A DNA stretch of 64,000 nucleotides from Heyndrickxia acidicola (GCF_001636425.1 NZ_KV440953.1:2895792-2959791); one strand, 5' to 3'; shown: positions 40,399 through 49,578, counted from the stretch's first letter. Program-made: numbers and translations. Notes: generated by a model not told the origin, from the sequence alone.

Positions 40399-40765
40399 CT
40401 TCATCGGGCTGGGCTCATGAAGACTTTTCTCTTTGGCGTTTATCAAGTTTTGGCCTTCATCACCCTTATGAAGGCCTTTTCCCTTTCTCTTTTTCCAAGT
40501 TTTGGCCTTCATCACCCTTATGAAGGACTTTCCTCTTTCTCTTTTTCAAGTTTTGGACTTCATCTCGCTTATGAAGGACTTTTTTCTCTCTCTTTTTTCC
40601 TGTTTTGGCCTTCATCACCTTTATAAAGGACGATTCCCTTTTTCTTTTTCCAAGTTTTGGCCTTCATCACCCTTATGAAGGACTTTTCCCTTTCTCTTTT
40701 TCCAAGTTTCAGCCTTCATCACCCTTATGAAGGACTTTTTTCTATCTGTTTTTCTGCGTTAAGTT
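40399..40765. repeat. 52-bp tandem repeat array A, 7 units
   Basis: CTTCAT begins units at 40399, 40455, 40507, 40558, 40610, 40662 and 40714, with spacings of 56, 52, 51, 52, 52 and 52. Each unit has the hairpin CTTCAT-N7-ATGAAGG, then ACTTTTC and a pyrimidine-rich tail. It lies between two convergent genes. The module CTTCAT-N7-ATGAAGGACTTTT is shared with the array at 60598-61345. Confidence 0.85.
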
Positions 40766-40873
40766 CCTTATTCTTTTAAAGAACCTTCTTCTAAGCTTTC
40801 ATTCAGATGCAAACAGACCAAAAAAGGCAAGCTTTCACTTGTTTTTTGGTCTCAGCTCAGCAAATTTGCTTAT

Positions 40874-40980
40874 TGGCTCTTTACGCATACATTGTTGCTT
40901 TTCATACGCTAAACAATTCCTTCTTTAGACAGTCATCGGGACTTCTTTTTTATAGCAACAAAGTTTCCCAGAAGGGTCTA
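40874..40980. repeat. MITE-like element
   Basis: GGCTCTTTACGCATACATTG (40875-40894, then TTGCTTTTCATACGC) and the inverted ATAGCAACAAAGTTTCCCAG (from 40952) bound a 107-bp copy of the same family as 36798. It overlaps the 3' end of the GNAT gene by a few bases. Confidence 0.6.
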
Positions 40981-41802
40981 GCTATTTTGAATTTCTGTAA
41001 TGCTTCTACCACTATAATAAGCATGCTTCATTTTTAGATTTCCTGCATTTTCGAATCCATATCTTTGATAAACCTTTGCTACACGGTCATTAATAGGGTG
41101 TACCCACAGCTTCTCATATCCGCTGTTTTTCACTTCTTTTTGAATAAAGCTGATCAGTTCCCCTATCAGACCTTTTCCGCGAAAAGCCTTTAAGGTAGCC
41201 ACTGTTTCAAGCCGGGCAATATGATTAGAAGCAAAAATACAGGCCGTTGCACAGGCTGTCCCTTTATAGCGCAAAAGGTAGTGAGTAAAGGCGGGATGGC
41301 TGTATTCTTCCGGAAATGATTTTTCTCTGACTGCGCGTCCTCCCAGCTCATCAATACTGCATTCTATTTCCAGCGCCTCGTGAAAATTATGATCGCCTAC
41401 CCGTTCAATTACAACATCTTCTCTGCATTGCTGCTTCAGCTGCAGCCCATTCCATAATTGGACGGGACTTTCCAGCTCCTCTACTTTAAATCCCTTTTCC
41501 TCCAGGGCAGAAAAAAGATTCTGCTGTTCTTCAAGGTTATAAATATAAAAGCGGGGCACGAGATTTTTAGACGTATAAAAATCAAGCACTTCATCAATCA
41601 TTTCTCCCGGGTTTTCATTTATCTTATCTACATGGGCATGATTGGCATCAAAATAAACCGGCTGTTCCACATTATAGAAAAGAGTGCCCCATGGCCTTTC
41701 TAAACGGTTTGTAAAACTGGCAAGATACTCAAAATCAAGCTCTAATATGTCTTGTAGATTTATTTGTGCCTCTCCTATTCCTGGCAATGGCTGTGTTTGC
41801 AT
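40978..41802 (-). CDS. GNAT acetyltransferase with an extra N-terminal domain
   Basis: A 274-residue protein. The C-terminal half (about 130-270) is a GNAT domain with IARLETVATLKAFRGKGLIG as the acetyl-CoA segment and NDRVAKVYQRYGFENAG near the end. The N-terminal half, with RPWGTLFYNVEQPVYFDAN, looks like a degenerate acetyltransferase-like or substrate domain. There is no good ribosome site at ATG 41802, but the preceding gene ends 22 bases upstream, so coupling is likely. Substrate unknown. Confidence 0.82.
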   Translation of the reverse strand: MQTQPLPGIGEAQINLQDILELDFEYLASFTNRLERPWGTLFYNVEQPVYFDANHAHVDKINENPGEMIDEVLDFYTSKNLVPRFYIYNLEEQQNLFSALEEKGFKVEELESPVQLWNGLQLKQQCREDVVIERVGDHNFHEALEIECSIDELGGRAVREKSFPEEYSHPAFTHYLLRYKGTACATACIFASNHIARLETVATLKAFRGKGLIGELISFIQKEVKNSGYEKLWVHPINDRVAKVYQRYGFENAGNLKMKHAYYSGRSITEIQNS

Positions 41803-41824
41803 TCTTTAGACAGCAATGCCAGAT

Positions 41825-42124
41825 TTAATCATTTTCCTCCCAGCGAAGAAAAATCCAATAATCCAAAGCTTCAATACGAAATGAAGAGGGAATAAAAATA
41901 TATTCCTCTTTTATATGCTGAATAGAAGGAAATTCCGCCATAATCCGGTTTAAAGCTAAACTTAAAAGGGTCTTTTCCTTTTCTGTAGGCTGATCGTCAA
42001 AATAAGCCCTCCAAACAAGAGTATTGTATTCTTCACCTACAGTCAGGCCGCGAAGCTTTTTAGGAATTGCACCTAAAAGAGCCTGATGAGAACTGAAAAT
42101 AAACTGTTTTCGATCTATGGACAT
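41825..42124 (-). CDS. Unknown 99-aa protein
   Basis: I do not recognise this protein. It is soluble, with a central IPKKLRGLTVGEEYN segment and an aromatic-rich C-terminus (ALDYWIFLRWEEND). An AGGTG site lies 6 bases before ATG 42124, better than the ATG 9 bases upstream. It is the first gene of a likely two-gene unit with the acetyltransferase, 22 bases apart. Confidence 0.65.
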   Translation of the reverse strand: MSIDRKQFIFSSHQALLGAIPKKLRGLTVGEEYNTLVWRAYFDDQPTEKEKTLLSLALNRIMAEFPSIQHIKEEYIFIPSSFRIEALDYWIFLRWEEND

Positions 42125-42153
42125 GCCATTCACCTATCAATTAGATTTTTAGT

Positions 42154-42287
42154 TTGGCTGTTTTCGCATGGATAGTTGCTTTTCGTATAATGAGTATGTT
42201 CTTATTTAGTCAGTCATTCTAGGTACCTTTTGTTTGCAAAATGAAGCTAGTATACTATCGCAACAATGCTTACGAAATGAGCCTTAT
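42154..42287. repeat. MITE-like element
   Basis: Left arm GGCTGTTTTCGCATGG...TTGCTTTTCGTA and right arm CGCAACAATGCTTACGAAAT followed by GAGCC are inverted relatives about 30 bases long. Confidence 0.7.
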
Positions 42288-42344
42288 TCTTTTATTAGTT
42301 CTTTCCCATGCAGATAAAATCCTCTATTCACTTACTATTTAATC

Positions 42345-42468
42345 AAGGCTGTTTTCGCATCTATAGTTGCTTTTTTACAATGTAAGACAACTATTTATTT
42401 CGTTAGCAAGTTTTGGGTTTATTGTTTTAATACATATAGCAACTGATAGTAATGCTAGATAGCCCTTC
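42345..42468. repeat. MITE-like element, adjacent copy
   Basis: The left arm GGCTGTTTTCGCATCTATAG is clear. The right arm (ATATAGCAACTG...AGCC) is more diverged. It lies only 58 bases from the previous copy. Confidence 0.6.
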
Positions 42469-42518
42469 CTATCGATGAGGGAGAAAGGATCCCGTCAGGA
42501 AGGACTCTTCTTTATTTT

Positions 42519-44447
42519 TTATTCCTGGCTTTCCCTATCAATTACCAGCCCCTCAACATGTTTCTTTTCCATCAGGGCTTTCGTTTTTCGATTTTCCTTT
42601 GTTTCAAAAATAATATCAAAGTCATAATCTGCCGGATATAATTCTGCTGCTGTAATATAAAGCTTTAATCGCTTATGGTTGTATGTTCTTTTTTCTCCCT
42701 GTACTTGAACAATGTAATTTCCTGCTTCATCAGGGCCTTTATAAATAATGCCAAATTCACCGGTTGAAGGGATGGCTACATTATCTCCCTGACTAAAACT
42801 GTTCGCTTTAGGACGATGATTCTTCTTATTCCTCCTGGCATAGCGGTTAATCGCGATTTGCTGTTCCAATTCTCGTATTTTTCCAGGGTCTGTTTCACCA
42901 AACGTAAAAATCTTCTCCTCTTTGTACGTAATGCGATAAGCCTCCTGAATAATACTCGGATGGATCCCCAGCTTTAGAGCGATGGCAAATGCCTGGCTTT
43001 CCCCGCCTTTTCCAATGATTAGCCGATATGTCGGTTTAAGCGTTTCAAGGTCAAATTCCATAGAGCCATTCATAAATCCTTCGGTCTGCTCAGCAAATTC
43101 TTTAATTTCACTATAATGAGTGGTTGCGAGGATTGTTGCCCCTTTTCGGTAAAATTGCTGAAGGAGCGCTGTTGCGAGCCCCATACCTTCAGCCGGATCT
43201 GTACCGGATCCGAGTTCATCCAGGATGACTAGGCTATGGTCATTCGCATCTTTTAGAATAGAAATGATGTTTCTAATATGAGAACTGAAGGTACTCAAGC
43301 TTTGTTCAATGCTTTGCCCATCTCCAATGTCCACTAAAATATGCTGGAACACACAGATATGGCTTCCGTCAGCTACCGGAATATGAAGGCCGGATTGAAC
43401 CATTAGGGTTAACAAGCCAACTGTTTTAATTCCTACAGTTTTCCCTCCTGTATTAGGACCCGTTATGACAAGGGCATAATAATCTTTGCCCAATTCAAGA
43501 TTAAGCGGAACAGCATTGGATCCCAGTAAAGGGTGCTTTGCCTGTTTTAAACAAATATAATGGTCTTCGTTGATTTCCACACCTCTCCCATCAATTGATA
43601 GGCTGTATTTTGCTTTTGCAAAAAGAATATCGTAATGAATCATAGTCTCAATGGAAAGACGTATTGATTCTTGTTTTTCTTCCACTAACCCTGTTAAATA
43701 GATCAGAATTTTTTCAACTTCCAATTCTTCCGCTGACTTTAATAACTGGAGCTGTTCCTGATAAGGAATGACTTCTTCCGGTTCAACATAAATGGTAGAA
43801 CCGGATGCTGAAGTATCCAGGACCGTCCCTTTAATTTTTCCTTTATATTCTTTTTTCACTGGAATCACGTAGCGGCCACTTCTTTCACTGACAATTGCAT
43901 CCTGCAAATAGGGTTTATATTTTGCCGATTTTAGAAATTGGTACACCTTCTCCTTCAAGCGATCATCCAGAATGGAGATCTGTTTACGGATTTTGCTCAG
44001 CTCCTTACTTGCATAGTCATCCACCCCTCCATTACGGATACATCTTTCAATTTCCTCAAGCAGTGACGGCAGCTCCTCTATTACGTATACATAGGCCGCG
44101 ACGCGTGGAGCTATGGACTCTTTGTCTTTCATAAATCTCTTAATCTTCGTGCAGGTATGCAGAAAATCCGCCAGTTTACGAAAATGCTCGGGACGTAAGG
44201 CGGCGCCTTTATTCAGCATAGAGAGAATAATTTCGATTCCATTTAACGCTGAAATGGGTACACTTGAACTTTTTTTCATAATGGCAGCTGCTTCCGTCAC
44301 TTCATCCAGCCATGAACGAATTTGCCCTAGGTTTTGAGAAGGTGTTAGATTTAGTATGCTGTTTTTTCCTGAATCTGTTAAAGCAAACTGCGATGCCTCT
44401 TCTTTAATTCGATTAAATTCTAGAACTGTCATTGTTTTTTGATTCAA
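42519..44447 (-). CDS. MutS2-like ATPase lacking the Smr domain
   Basis: A 642-residue MutS-superfamily protein resembling MutS2. It has an N-terminal core and clamp region, then Walker A GPNTGGKTVG (about 335), the dimer segment FSSHIRNI, Walker B VILDELGSGTDP and ATTHYSEIK. A KOW-like region follows, and it ends at KHVEGLVIDRE. MutS2 of B. subtilis is about 785 residues and carries a C-terminal Smr nuclease domain, which is absent here. It is thus a shorter paralogue. GGAGG lies 8 bases before TTG 44447; TTG 44462 overlaps that site. Whether it acts in recombination or on stalled ribosomes is unknown. Confidence 0.85.
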   Translation of the reverse strand: MNQKTMTVLEFNRIKEEASQFALTDSGKNSILNLTPSQNLGQIRSWLDEVTEAAAIMKKSSSVPISALNGIEIILSMLNKGAALRPEHFRKLADFLHTCTKIKRFMKDKESIAPRVAAYVYVIEELPSLLEEIERCIRNGGVDDYASKELSKIRKQISILDDRLKEKVYQFLKSAKYKPYLQDAIVSERSGRYVIPVKKEYKGKIKGTVLDTSASGSTIYVEPEEVIPYQEQLQLLKSAEELEVEKILIYLTGLVEEKQESIRLSIETMIHYDILFAKAKYSLSIDGRGVEINEDHYICLKQAKHPLLGSNAVPLNLELGKDYYALVITGPNTGGKTVGIKTVGLLTLMVQSGLHIPVADGSHICVFQHILVDIGDGQSIEQSLSTFSSHIRNIISILKDANDHSLVILDELGSGTDPAEGMGLATALLQQFYRKGATILATTHYSEIKEFAEQTEGFMNGSMEFDLETLKPTYRLIIGKGGESQAFAIALKLGIHPSIIQEAYRITYKEEKIFTFGETDPGKIRELEQQIAINRYARRNKKNHRPKANSFSQGDNVAIPSTGEFGIIYKGPDEAGNYIVQVQGEKRTYNHKRLKLYITAAELYPADYDFDIIFETKENRKTKALMEKKHVEGLVIDRESQE

Positions 44448-44621
44448 TGTTTTTTCCTCCAATTGTAAATTTTAAAAGGTTTTATAAGCTAAGGCTTGAT
44501 CCACTGTGATTGGTGCAAGTATGCGAGGCTCCTTTTAATAATGTGGTTAAGGGCGACACCGCACGCTTCTGAAGGCTCCTGAAGTGTGAAATAAACAGGC
44601 AGGATTTTCAAAGCCTTTGAA

Positions 44622-44656
44622 TAAAAAAAGCTGCGATGAACAAAATCCATCGCAGC
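44622..44656 (-). terminator. Minus-strand terminator without an upstream gene
   Basis: GCTGCGATG and CATCGCAGC pair, with seven T residues on the minus strand. The nearest minus-strand coding gene upstream ends at 45131, so a short untranslated RNA may end here. Confidence 0.6.
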
Positions 44657-44766
44657 CAAAATAGATCACCGATTCTTATGTATCCATATTGGAAACAGAA
44701 CAACGGATCAAATGTGTACCACATTTGTGTGACCAATGTTTTTAGCCTGTTTTCTTTTATGGACAT

Positions 44767-44799
44767 AAAAAAGCTGTGCCTACGAGACACAGCTTTTTA
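44767..44799. terminator. Bidirectional hairpin
   Basis: AAAAAGCTGTG and CACAGCTTTTT pair around CCTACGAGA. Confidence 0.65.
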
Positions 44800-45069
44800 G
44801 ATTCGGATCATCTATGTGCTATGAAATCGTCCTTAACTATCATTCCTCTCATTTTGGCATAGCCAAATAAACATTTACTCCTGCGTTTTTTTGCAGAGAA
44901 CGTCCGAAAGAATGACCGTATAAAATTACGAATTAGTTAAGAACGACACCTAACATACAACATACTCCTTTACAAGGAAAGATAAATAACTGATTTATTT
45001 GATTTATGGAACTATAACATTACTGTATTTCATTAAGCAAGATATTGTCAATAGCATTTCACTTTAGTC
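44800..45069. other. Intergenic stretch, no gene seen
   Basis: No frame with convincing coding character. Very short minus-strand frames with weak ribosome sites precede the two hairpins, so a leader-type RNA is possible. Confidence 0.3.
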
Positions 45070-45096
45070 CTCTAAAGGGGTCTGACCCCTTTAGAG
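45070..45096. repeat. GGGGTCTGACCCC palindrome, fourth copy
   Basis: The core is flanked by CTCTAAA and TTTAGAG. The following TTTAACGCA resembles the arm seen at 12361-12370. Confidence 0.75.
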
Positions 45097-45130
45097 CTTT
45101 AACGCAAAAAAGTACAGTTTCACTCTACTT

Positions 45131-46249
45131 TTAAGCCCTTCTTTCTTTGTTCATTTGCCTCATCATGAAACGGCGTTTGAACAGCCATTTCATGACCGGG
45201 GGAACAGCAAACAAGATAAAGAAGATCCTGAACATTTGATAGCCCGTAATCATGGATAAATCAGCATGGAGCTCATGGGCAACAATCCCCATTTGATCCA
45301 TTCCGCCAGGAGCCGTACTAAGAAAGCTTGAAACGGATGAAGCATGATAGAATGCTATAAGAATAAAGCTTAGAACCCATGACATGGCAATCAGCACCAG
45401 CCCGCTAAGCAGGGCAAACAATACAGCCCGCGTCTTATTGTGGAGCTGTTCAGGCTTCATCATCAATCCGATATACCCTCCCATTAAAAACTGGGATACA
45501 TCCAGAAGCAGCGAGGGTATCTGCGGACCGTGAACACCCGCTATACTAAGGATTGCAGTTGCAATAATAGGTCCCAGCAAAAAGGGTGTAGGAAGCTTTA
45601 TATTTTTGCCGATATTTGCAAGGAGAATGGCTGCCACTGCAAAAATAAGGATATTGGGAAACAGATCCCCCCAGCTGGCTGCTGTTATATGAATAATACT
45701 TCCACTCCCATCCTTCACACCATTTCCAAAAAGTGAGCTAAAAACTAAAAGCGGAACAAAAAAGATAATCATAATCAGCCTGGTAACCTGAAAAAAAGTC
45801 ACTACTGTCAGTTCGACTCCTGGTGTCTCTTCTGCAAGGATGATCATTTGTGACAAGCCTCCCGGTGTGCTTCCAAGCAAGAGTGTAGGATAATCAATCC
45901 CAGTCATTTTAGAAACAACCCATGCAAATAAAGCGCTCAGCACTAGTGTGAGCACTGTCATCAAAAGCATGGAAGGCAGCTGCCGCCCCATTTGGATCAG
46001 TGCATTAACCGTAAGCGATAGTCCAATCGTATACCCTACAACAATTAATCCGCTATTCCTAAGATACGCTGGCCAATACAGCTTAACTTTTACCAAACGT
46101 GATCCAATCAGAACCGCTGTCATAGGTCCTAATAGCCAGGGAAGAGGAATATGGAGAAGTAAAAACACCAGTCCGCCAATAAGAGCAATGATGGCTGTCA
46201 ACATCCAGCGAATCAGCAACTGATCTTGTTGTATCGAAACTTTTCTCAT
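45131..46249 (-). CDS. AbrB-family (PF05145) integral membrane protein
   Basis: A 372-residue membrane protein built from two similar halves, each with a PWLLGP/TPFLLGP motif and a TPGG motif (GSTPGGLSQM and STAPGGMDQM). This duplicated layout defines the family sometimes labelled ammonia monooxygenase or AbrB; it is unrelated to the DNA-binding AbrB. Transport or regulation has been suggested but not shown. AAGAAGG lies before ATG 46249. It is a single gene. Confidence 0.85.
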   Translation of the reverse strand: MRKVSIQQDQLLIRWMLTAIIALIGGLVFLLLHIPLPWLLGPMTAVLIGSRLVKVKLYWPAYLRNSGLIVVGYTIGLSLTVNALIQMGRQLPSMLLMTVLTLVLSALFAWVVSKMTGIDYPTLLLGSTPGGLSQMIILAEETPGVELTVVTFFQVTRLIMIIFFVPLLVFSSLFGNGVKDGSGSIIHITAASWGDLFPNILIFAVAAILLANIGKNIKLPTPFLLGPIIATAILSIAGVHGPQIPSLLLDVSQFLMGGYIGLMMKPEQLHNKTRAVLFALLSGLVLIAMSWVLSFILIAFYHASSVSSFLSTAPGGMDQMGIVAHELHADLSMITGYQMFRIFFILFAVPPVMKWLFKRRFMMRQMNKERRA

Positions 46250-46411
46250 AATAAAACCTTCTTTTTAATAAATAAATGACTTATAAAATAATGGTAGGTC
46301 AACTTCTGTAAAAAAACAATACATACACATCATTTTATTTCGATTTACGAAATCTTCTCTTTCTATACTAGTATAATTCAAGATACTTGGGTAAGGCACC
46401 GCTCTATACGC

Positions 46412-46440
46412 AAAAAAAGCAGGATCAAATAGATCCCGCT
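46412..46440 (-). terminator. Terminator of the deacetylase gene
   Basis: AGCAGGATC and GATCCCGCT pair, with a T run on the minus strand. Confidence 0.75.
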
Positions 46441-46447
46441 GCGATCT

Positions 46448-47362
46448 TTATACGTGTTTTGTACTTTTTAGAGCCTGAGCTCCAGATGTTCCTATTCCGT
46501 AAATTTCCATGAGCCGTGCAAATGCAGGCAGTGTCATGCCTGGTGAAATCCGTACACGGTGAAGAGTCAGCATTCCCTCATCGGAAGCTGCCGAACCTGG
46601 CTCGGTTGTCACGGCCATCTTATAACCAGCTGCTTTTGCAATAGCTAAAGTTTCATTATTGTAGCGTCCCGATGGATAAGCAAGCATAATGGTGTTTTGC
46701 TTGAACATCTTATCAAACAGGACCTTAGAATGGTCTAGTTCAAATTCCTGCTGTTTGGCAGGCAAAGAGTTTAAATCCAGATGGCTGATCGTGTGGCTCT
46801 CGATTGATATATCGTGCTGAGACATGTCCAGCATTTGCTTTTCTGATAAATGAGTTTTATATCCGATAGCCTTACCAATCATAAAGATTGTTGCTTTCAT
46901 CCCATACTTTTTTAAAATTGGATAAGCAACAGTATAATTGTCTTTATAACCATCATCAAAAGTAATTAGTACAATTTTTTTACTTGGCTCTTTATTTTCA
47001 GTTAGAACAGTCAAAGCTTCTTCCGGTGACAGTGTATAATATCCATTGTCCTTCAGCCATTTCATTTCCTGTTGGAACTGTTCTTTTGGAACGCGTAAAC
47101 TATTTCCGGAAGAAATACTGTGAAACATTAAAATAGGAATATGCACAGGCGTATTTGTTTTGCTCCATCCTGTCGTATCCACCGATTCTTTCGCAGTATT
47201 CATATAATGTATCTGGTCTGTATTTATATTTGTACGCATTTTTGACGGTTTTGGCAATTGGCTTGATGCATCTGTCTGCTTAACACTTGCATCCTTCATG
47301 CAGCCTGATAAAACCGTGCCGGCCAAAAGCACTGTCAAAAGTGCTCTCCCACGTTTCTTCAT
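46448..47362 (-). CDS. Polysaccharide deacetylase family lipoprotein (YxkH-like)
   Basis: A 304-residue lipoprotein (lipobox VLSGC, Cys near residue 21) with a NodB-type deacetylase domain at about 75-280. The metal-binding Asp pair is in TFDDGYKDN and the two His in SHTISHLDL. It would act on cell-wall or other polysaccharides outside the membrane. The B. subtilis relative is YxkH. GAGAGGG lies before ATG 47362. It is a single gene. Confidence 0.87.
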   Translation of the reverse strand: MKKRGRALLTVLLAGTVLSGCMKDASVKQTDASSQLPKPSKMRTNINTDQIHYMNTAKESVDTTGWSKTNTPVHIPILMFHSISSGNSLRVPKEQFQQEMKWLKDNGYYTLSPEEALTVLTENKEPSKKIVLITFDDGYKDNYTVAYPILKKYGMKATIFMIGKAIGYKTHLSEKQMLDMSQHDISIESHTISHLDLNSLPAKQQEFELDHSKVLFDKMFKQNTIMLAYPSGRYNNETLAIAKAAGYKMAVTTEPGSAASDEGMLTLHRVRISPGMTLPAFARLMEIYGIGTSGAQALKSTKHV

Positions 47363-47635
47363 CGGGTTTCCCTCTCTTTCAGTCCCTATTATAGCTGAAA
47401 AGCAACTATGAAATATACTTATATTTTGTCTAAATTCGTTCTATTTAGGTGAGAAATTTGTTCTATGTTGACATGTATATTATGGAAGGGAATTCCCGTT
47501 AGATCAGTAAAAGGCTTTCTTACGAATACCGTTAGAGGATTTAACATAATGTGACTAACTTAATGATAAAAATTCATTAAATAGTCATTGCGGTTCGCTC
47601 CATGCTGTTTTTTACTGCTGTAATCTTGTTTCTTA

Positions 47636-49114
47636 TTAAAGGGTTTTTAGTACATCCTCTTCATCCATTCCTCTTTCAAAGCGGTGGCAAACCTCGGGAA
47701 GAAGCCTTGCAAAATCATGGGCAGCGAGGGTTTGGGCACCATGTTTTTCTATCCATACATCGGAGCATAAACCATGTATAAACACTGCATTTGCCAAAGC
47801 AGCTTTTCCGTCTGCATGATTGCCAAGGCTGGACAGAAGAATCCCCGTCAGAGTATCACCCGTTCCTCCCTTTGCTAAACTGGCATTCCCTGTTGTATTA
47901 ACATAGCCGCTGCCATCTGGGTAAGCGATAACGGTATATTCACCTTTTAACACAACATGGACCTTGTGATGCTGTGCAAATTTGCTGGCAAGTTCTATTC
48001 GATTCGATTGAATCTCTTTTGAAGGTTTTTCAAGCAAACGTGAAAATTCACCTGGATGCGGTGTTAAAATAACAGGCTCAGAACGTTCTGGGTATTCCCT
48101 TTTCATCAAAGCCCCTGCATCAAGAATAAGAGGCACATCCTTTTCTAAAAGTGTCGATATACACTGTTCCAGCTTTTCATTGGGATGAAGGCCCGGTCCC
48201 ATAGCAACCGCAGAATACATTTTTTCCAAGTCATCCTGAACAAGCTCATCCCTTTCCAGAAAAGTAAAGGTAGCTTCCGGTACAAATGAACTAATCACAG
48301 CTGATGCATGTCGGGTAGTAGAAACCATCAACTTCCCAATGCCAAATCGGATTGCACCTATCGAGCATAACGCCGCACTACCTGGCATATCGTCGCTTCC
48401 AGCAATCAACAGGCCAGTGCCAAATGTTCCTTTATGTGCATTTGCTCCCCTTTTCAGCCAATTCTTTTTCACATCCGCCTCTGTCCAAATTCTCCAATTA
48501 GTTGTGTGCGAAAGCCCAATCTCGACCACTTCTGCTATTCCGTAATACTCAGAAGATGGAAAAAGAAAACAGGACGGCTTAAATCCATGAATAGCAAATG
48601 TATAATCAGCCTTTATCACGCTCTCATCTGCATCGCCTGTATCAGAAGCGACTCCTGTTGGAAGATCGACGGAAATCACTTTGCTCTCTTGCGTCCGGAT
48701 CCATCCAAGCGTATCCTTTAAATCGCCTCTTACCGGTAGCTGGCTTCCTGCACCCAACAGGCAATCAATAATCCAGTCATATTTTTTATTTTTATCGAAA
48801 GGGGCTATCTCAAATCCGCAGGCTTTAAAATGCGTCAAATGCTGTAATGATTCCTTTGTTTTTGGCTCACCTATAGGAAAAATAAGCTCGGCTGAGTAGC
48901 CGTTTTGTTTCAAATACCGGGTCAGTACGATTCCATCCCCTCCGTTATTTCCTTTTCCAGCAAGTACAGCAATGGCTTCACCTTTCTTGCAAATAGCGGA
49001 TATTTTCCTGAAGAGTCCACTCCCAGCATTCTCCATTAATGCAAAAGGCAGCATTCCCTGTTGCTCTGCAATGGCATCTACTTCCTTTATTTGTTTACTG
49101 GTGTAAATATGCAT
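47636..49114 (-). CDS. nnr: Bifunctional NAD(P)H-hydrate epimerase/dehydratase
   Basis: A 492-residue fusion. The N-terminal YjeF_N epimerase domain (about 1-210) has LAGKGNNGGDGIVLTRYL. The C-terminal ADP-dependent dehydratase domain (about 220-490) has ILDAGALMKR, LTPHPGEFSRLL and ASLAKGGTGDTLTGIL. The enzyme repairs NADH and NADPH that have been hydrated by heat or side reactions. B. subtilis YxkO has only the dehydratase part. The SD-like GAGGGG precedes ATG 49114. Confidence 0.92.
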   Translation of the reverse strand: MHIYTSKQIKEVDAIAEQQGMLPFALMENAGSGLFRKISAICKKGEAIAVLAGKGNNGGDGIVLTRYLKQNGYSAELIFPIGEPKTKESLQHLTHFKACGFEIAPFDKNKKYDWIIDCLLGAGSQLPVRGDLKDTLGWIRTQESKVISVDLPTGVASDTGDADESVIKADYTFAIHGFKPSCFLFPSSEYYGIAEVVEIGLSHTTNWRIWTEADVKKNWLKRGANAHKGTFGTGLLIAGSDDMPGSAALCSIGAIRFGIGKLMVSTTRHASAVISSFVPEATFTFLERDELVQDDLEKMYSAVAMGPGLHPNEKLEQCISTLLEKDVPLILDAGALMKREYPERSEPVILTPHPGEFSRLLEKPSKEIQSNRIELASKFAQHHKVHVVLKGEYTVIAYPDGSGYVNTTGNASLAKGGTGDTLTGILLSSLGNHADGKAALANAVFIHGLCSDVWIEKHGAQTLAAHDFARLLPEVCHRFERGMDEEDVLKTL

Positions 49115-49212
49115 GATTAGCCCCTCTCTTTTTAATAGATCTCATTAATATTCTTGTTTATCCTACCTTCTTTTCATTCCCATATTAAAGGCGGAATAGG
49201 CATGATTCTAAT

Positions 49213-49333
49213 AGAAAGGTGCTCAAAAGCGTAGGAATTCCAGAGTCTCCGACTGAGATAATGGAAATTCTACGAGAATGTTCATGGGATAAAACGGAGA
49301 AATCCGCTAGCCGATAAGTGCTGGAAATACATT
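49213..49333. repeat. Diverged copy of the 150-bp repeat
   Basis: CGACTGAGATAATGGAAA, ACGGAGAAATCCGCTAGCCG and ATAAGTGCTGG correspond to parts of the 33662-34071 units in the same order. Confidence 0.6.
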
Positions 49334-49349
49334 GGATAACTTCATTATT

Positions 49350-49516
49350 TAAGGCTCTTTTCGTAAACTTTGTTGCTATTTTACACAAAAAAATAATGAA
49401 ATTCACAGGCTTTCTAGTAAATCTGTAAATTGCTTACGATTAGATGCCGCAAAGAAGAACAAAATACGGATCTATTTTTTGGATATAAAACAACAATCCC
49501 TGCGAGAACAGCCTTA
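49350..49516. repeat. MITE-like element, 167 bp
   Basis: AAGGCTCTTTTCGTAAACTT (TGTTGCT follows) at the left and AACAACAATCCCTGCGAGAA (CAGCCTT follows) at the right are inverted relatives. It lies directly beside a 150-bp-family repeat. Confidence 0.7.
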
Positions 49517-49545
49517 TTTAATCAAAATTTTTTAGTTATCCTATA

Positions 49546-49578
49546 AAAAAAACAGCGGAAGTGATCCGCTGTTTTATA
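49546..49578. terminator. Terminator of the HAD gene
   Basis: AAAACAGCGGA and TCCGCTGTTTT pair, with A and T runs on both sides. Confidence 0.8.

Noticed and set aside
44608-44790. Minus-strand 60-residue frame
   Set aside because: It runs through one terminator hairpin and into another and lacks a ribosome site.
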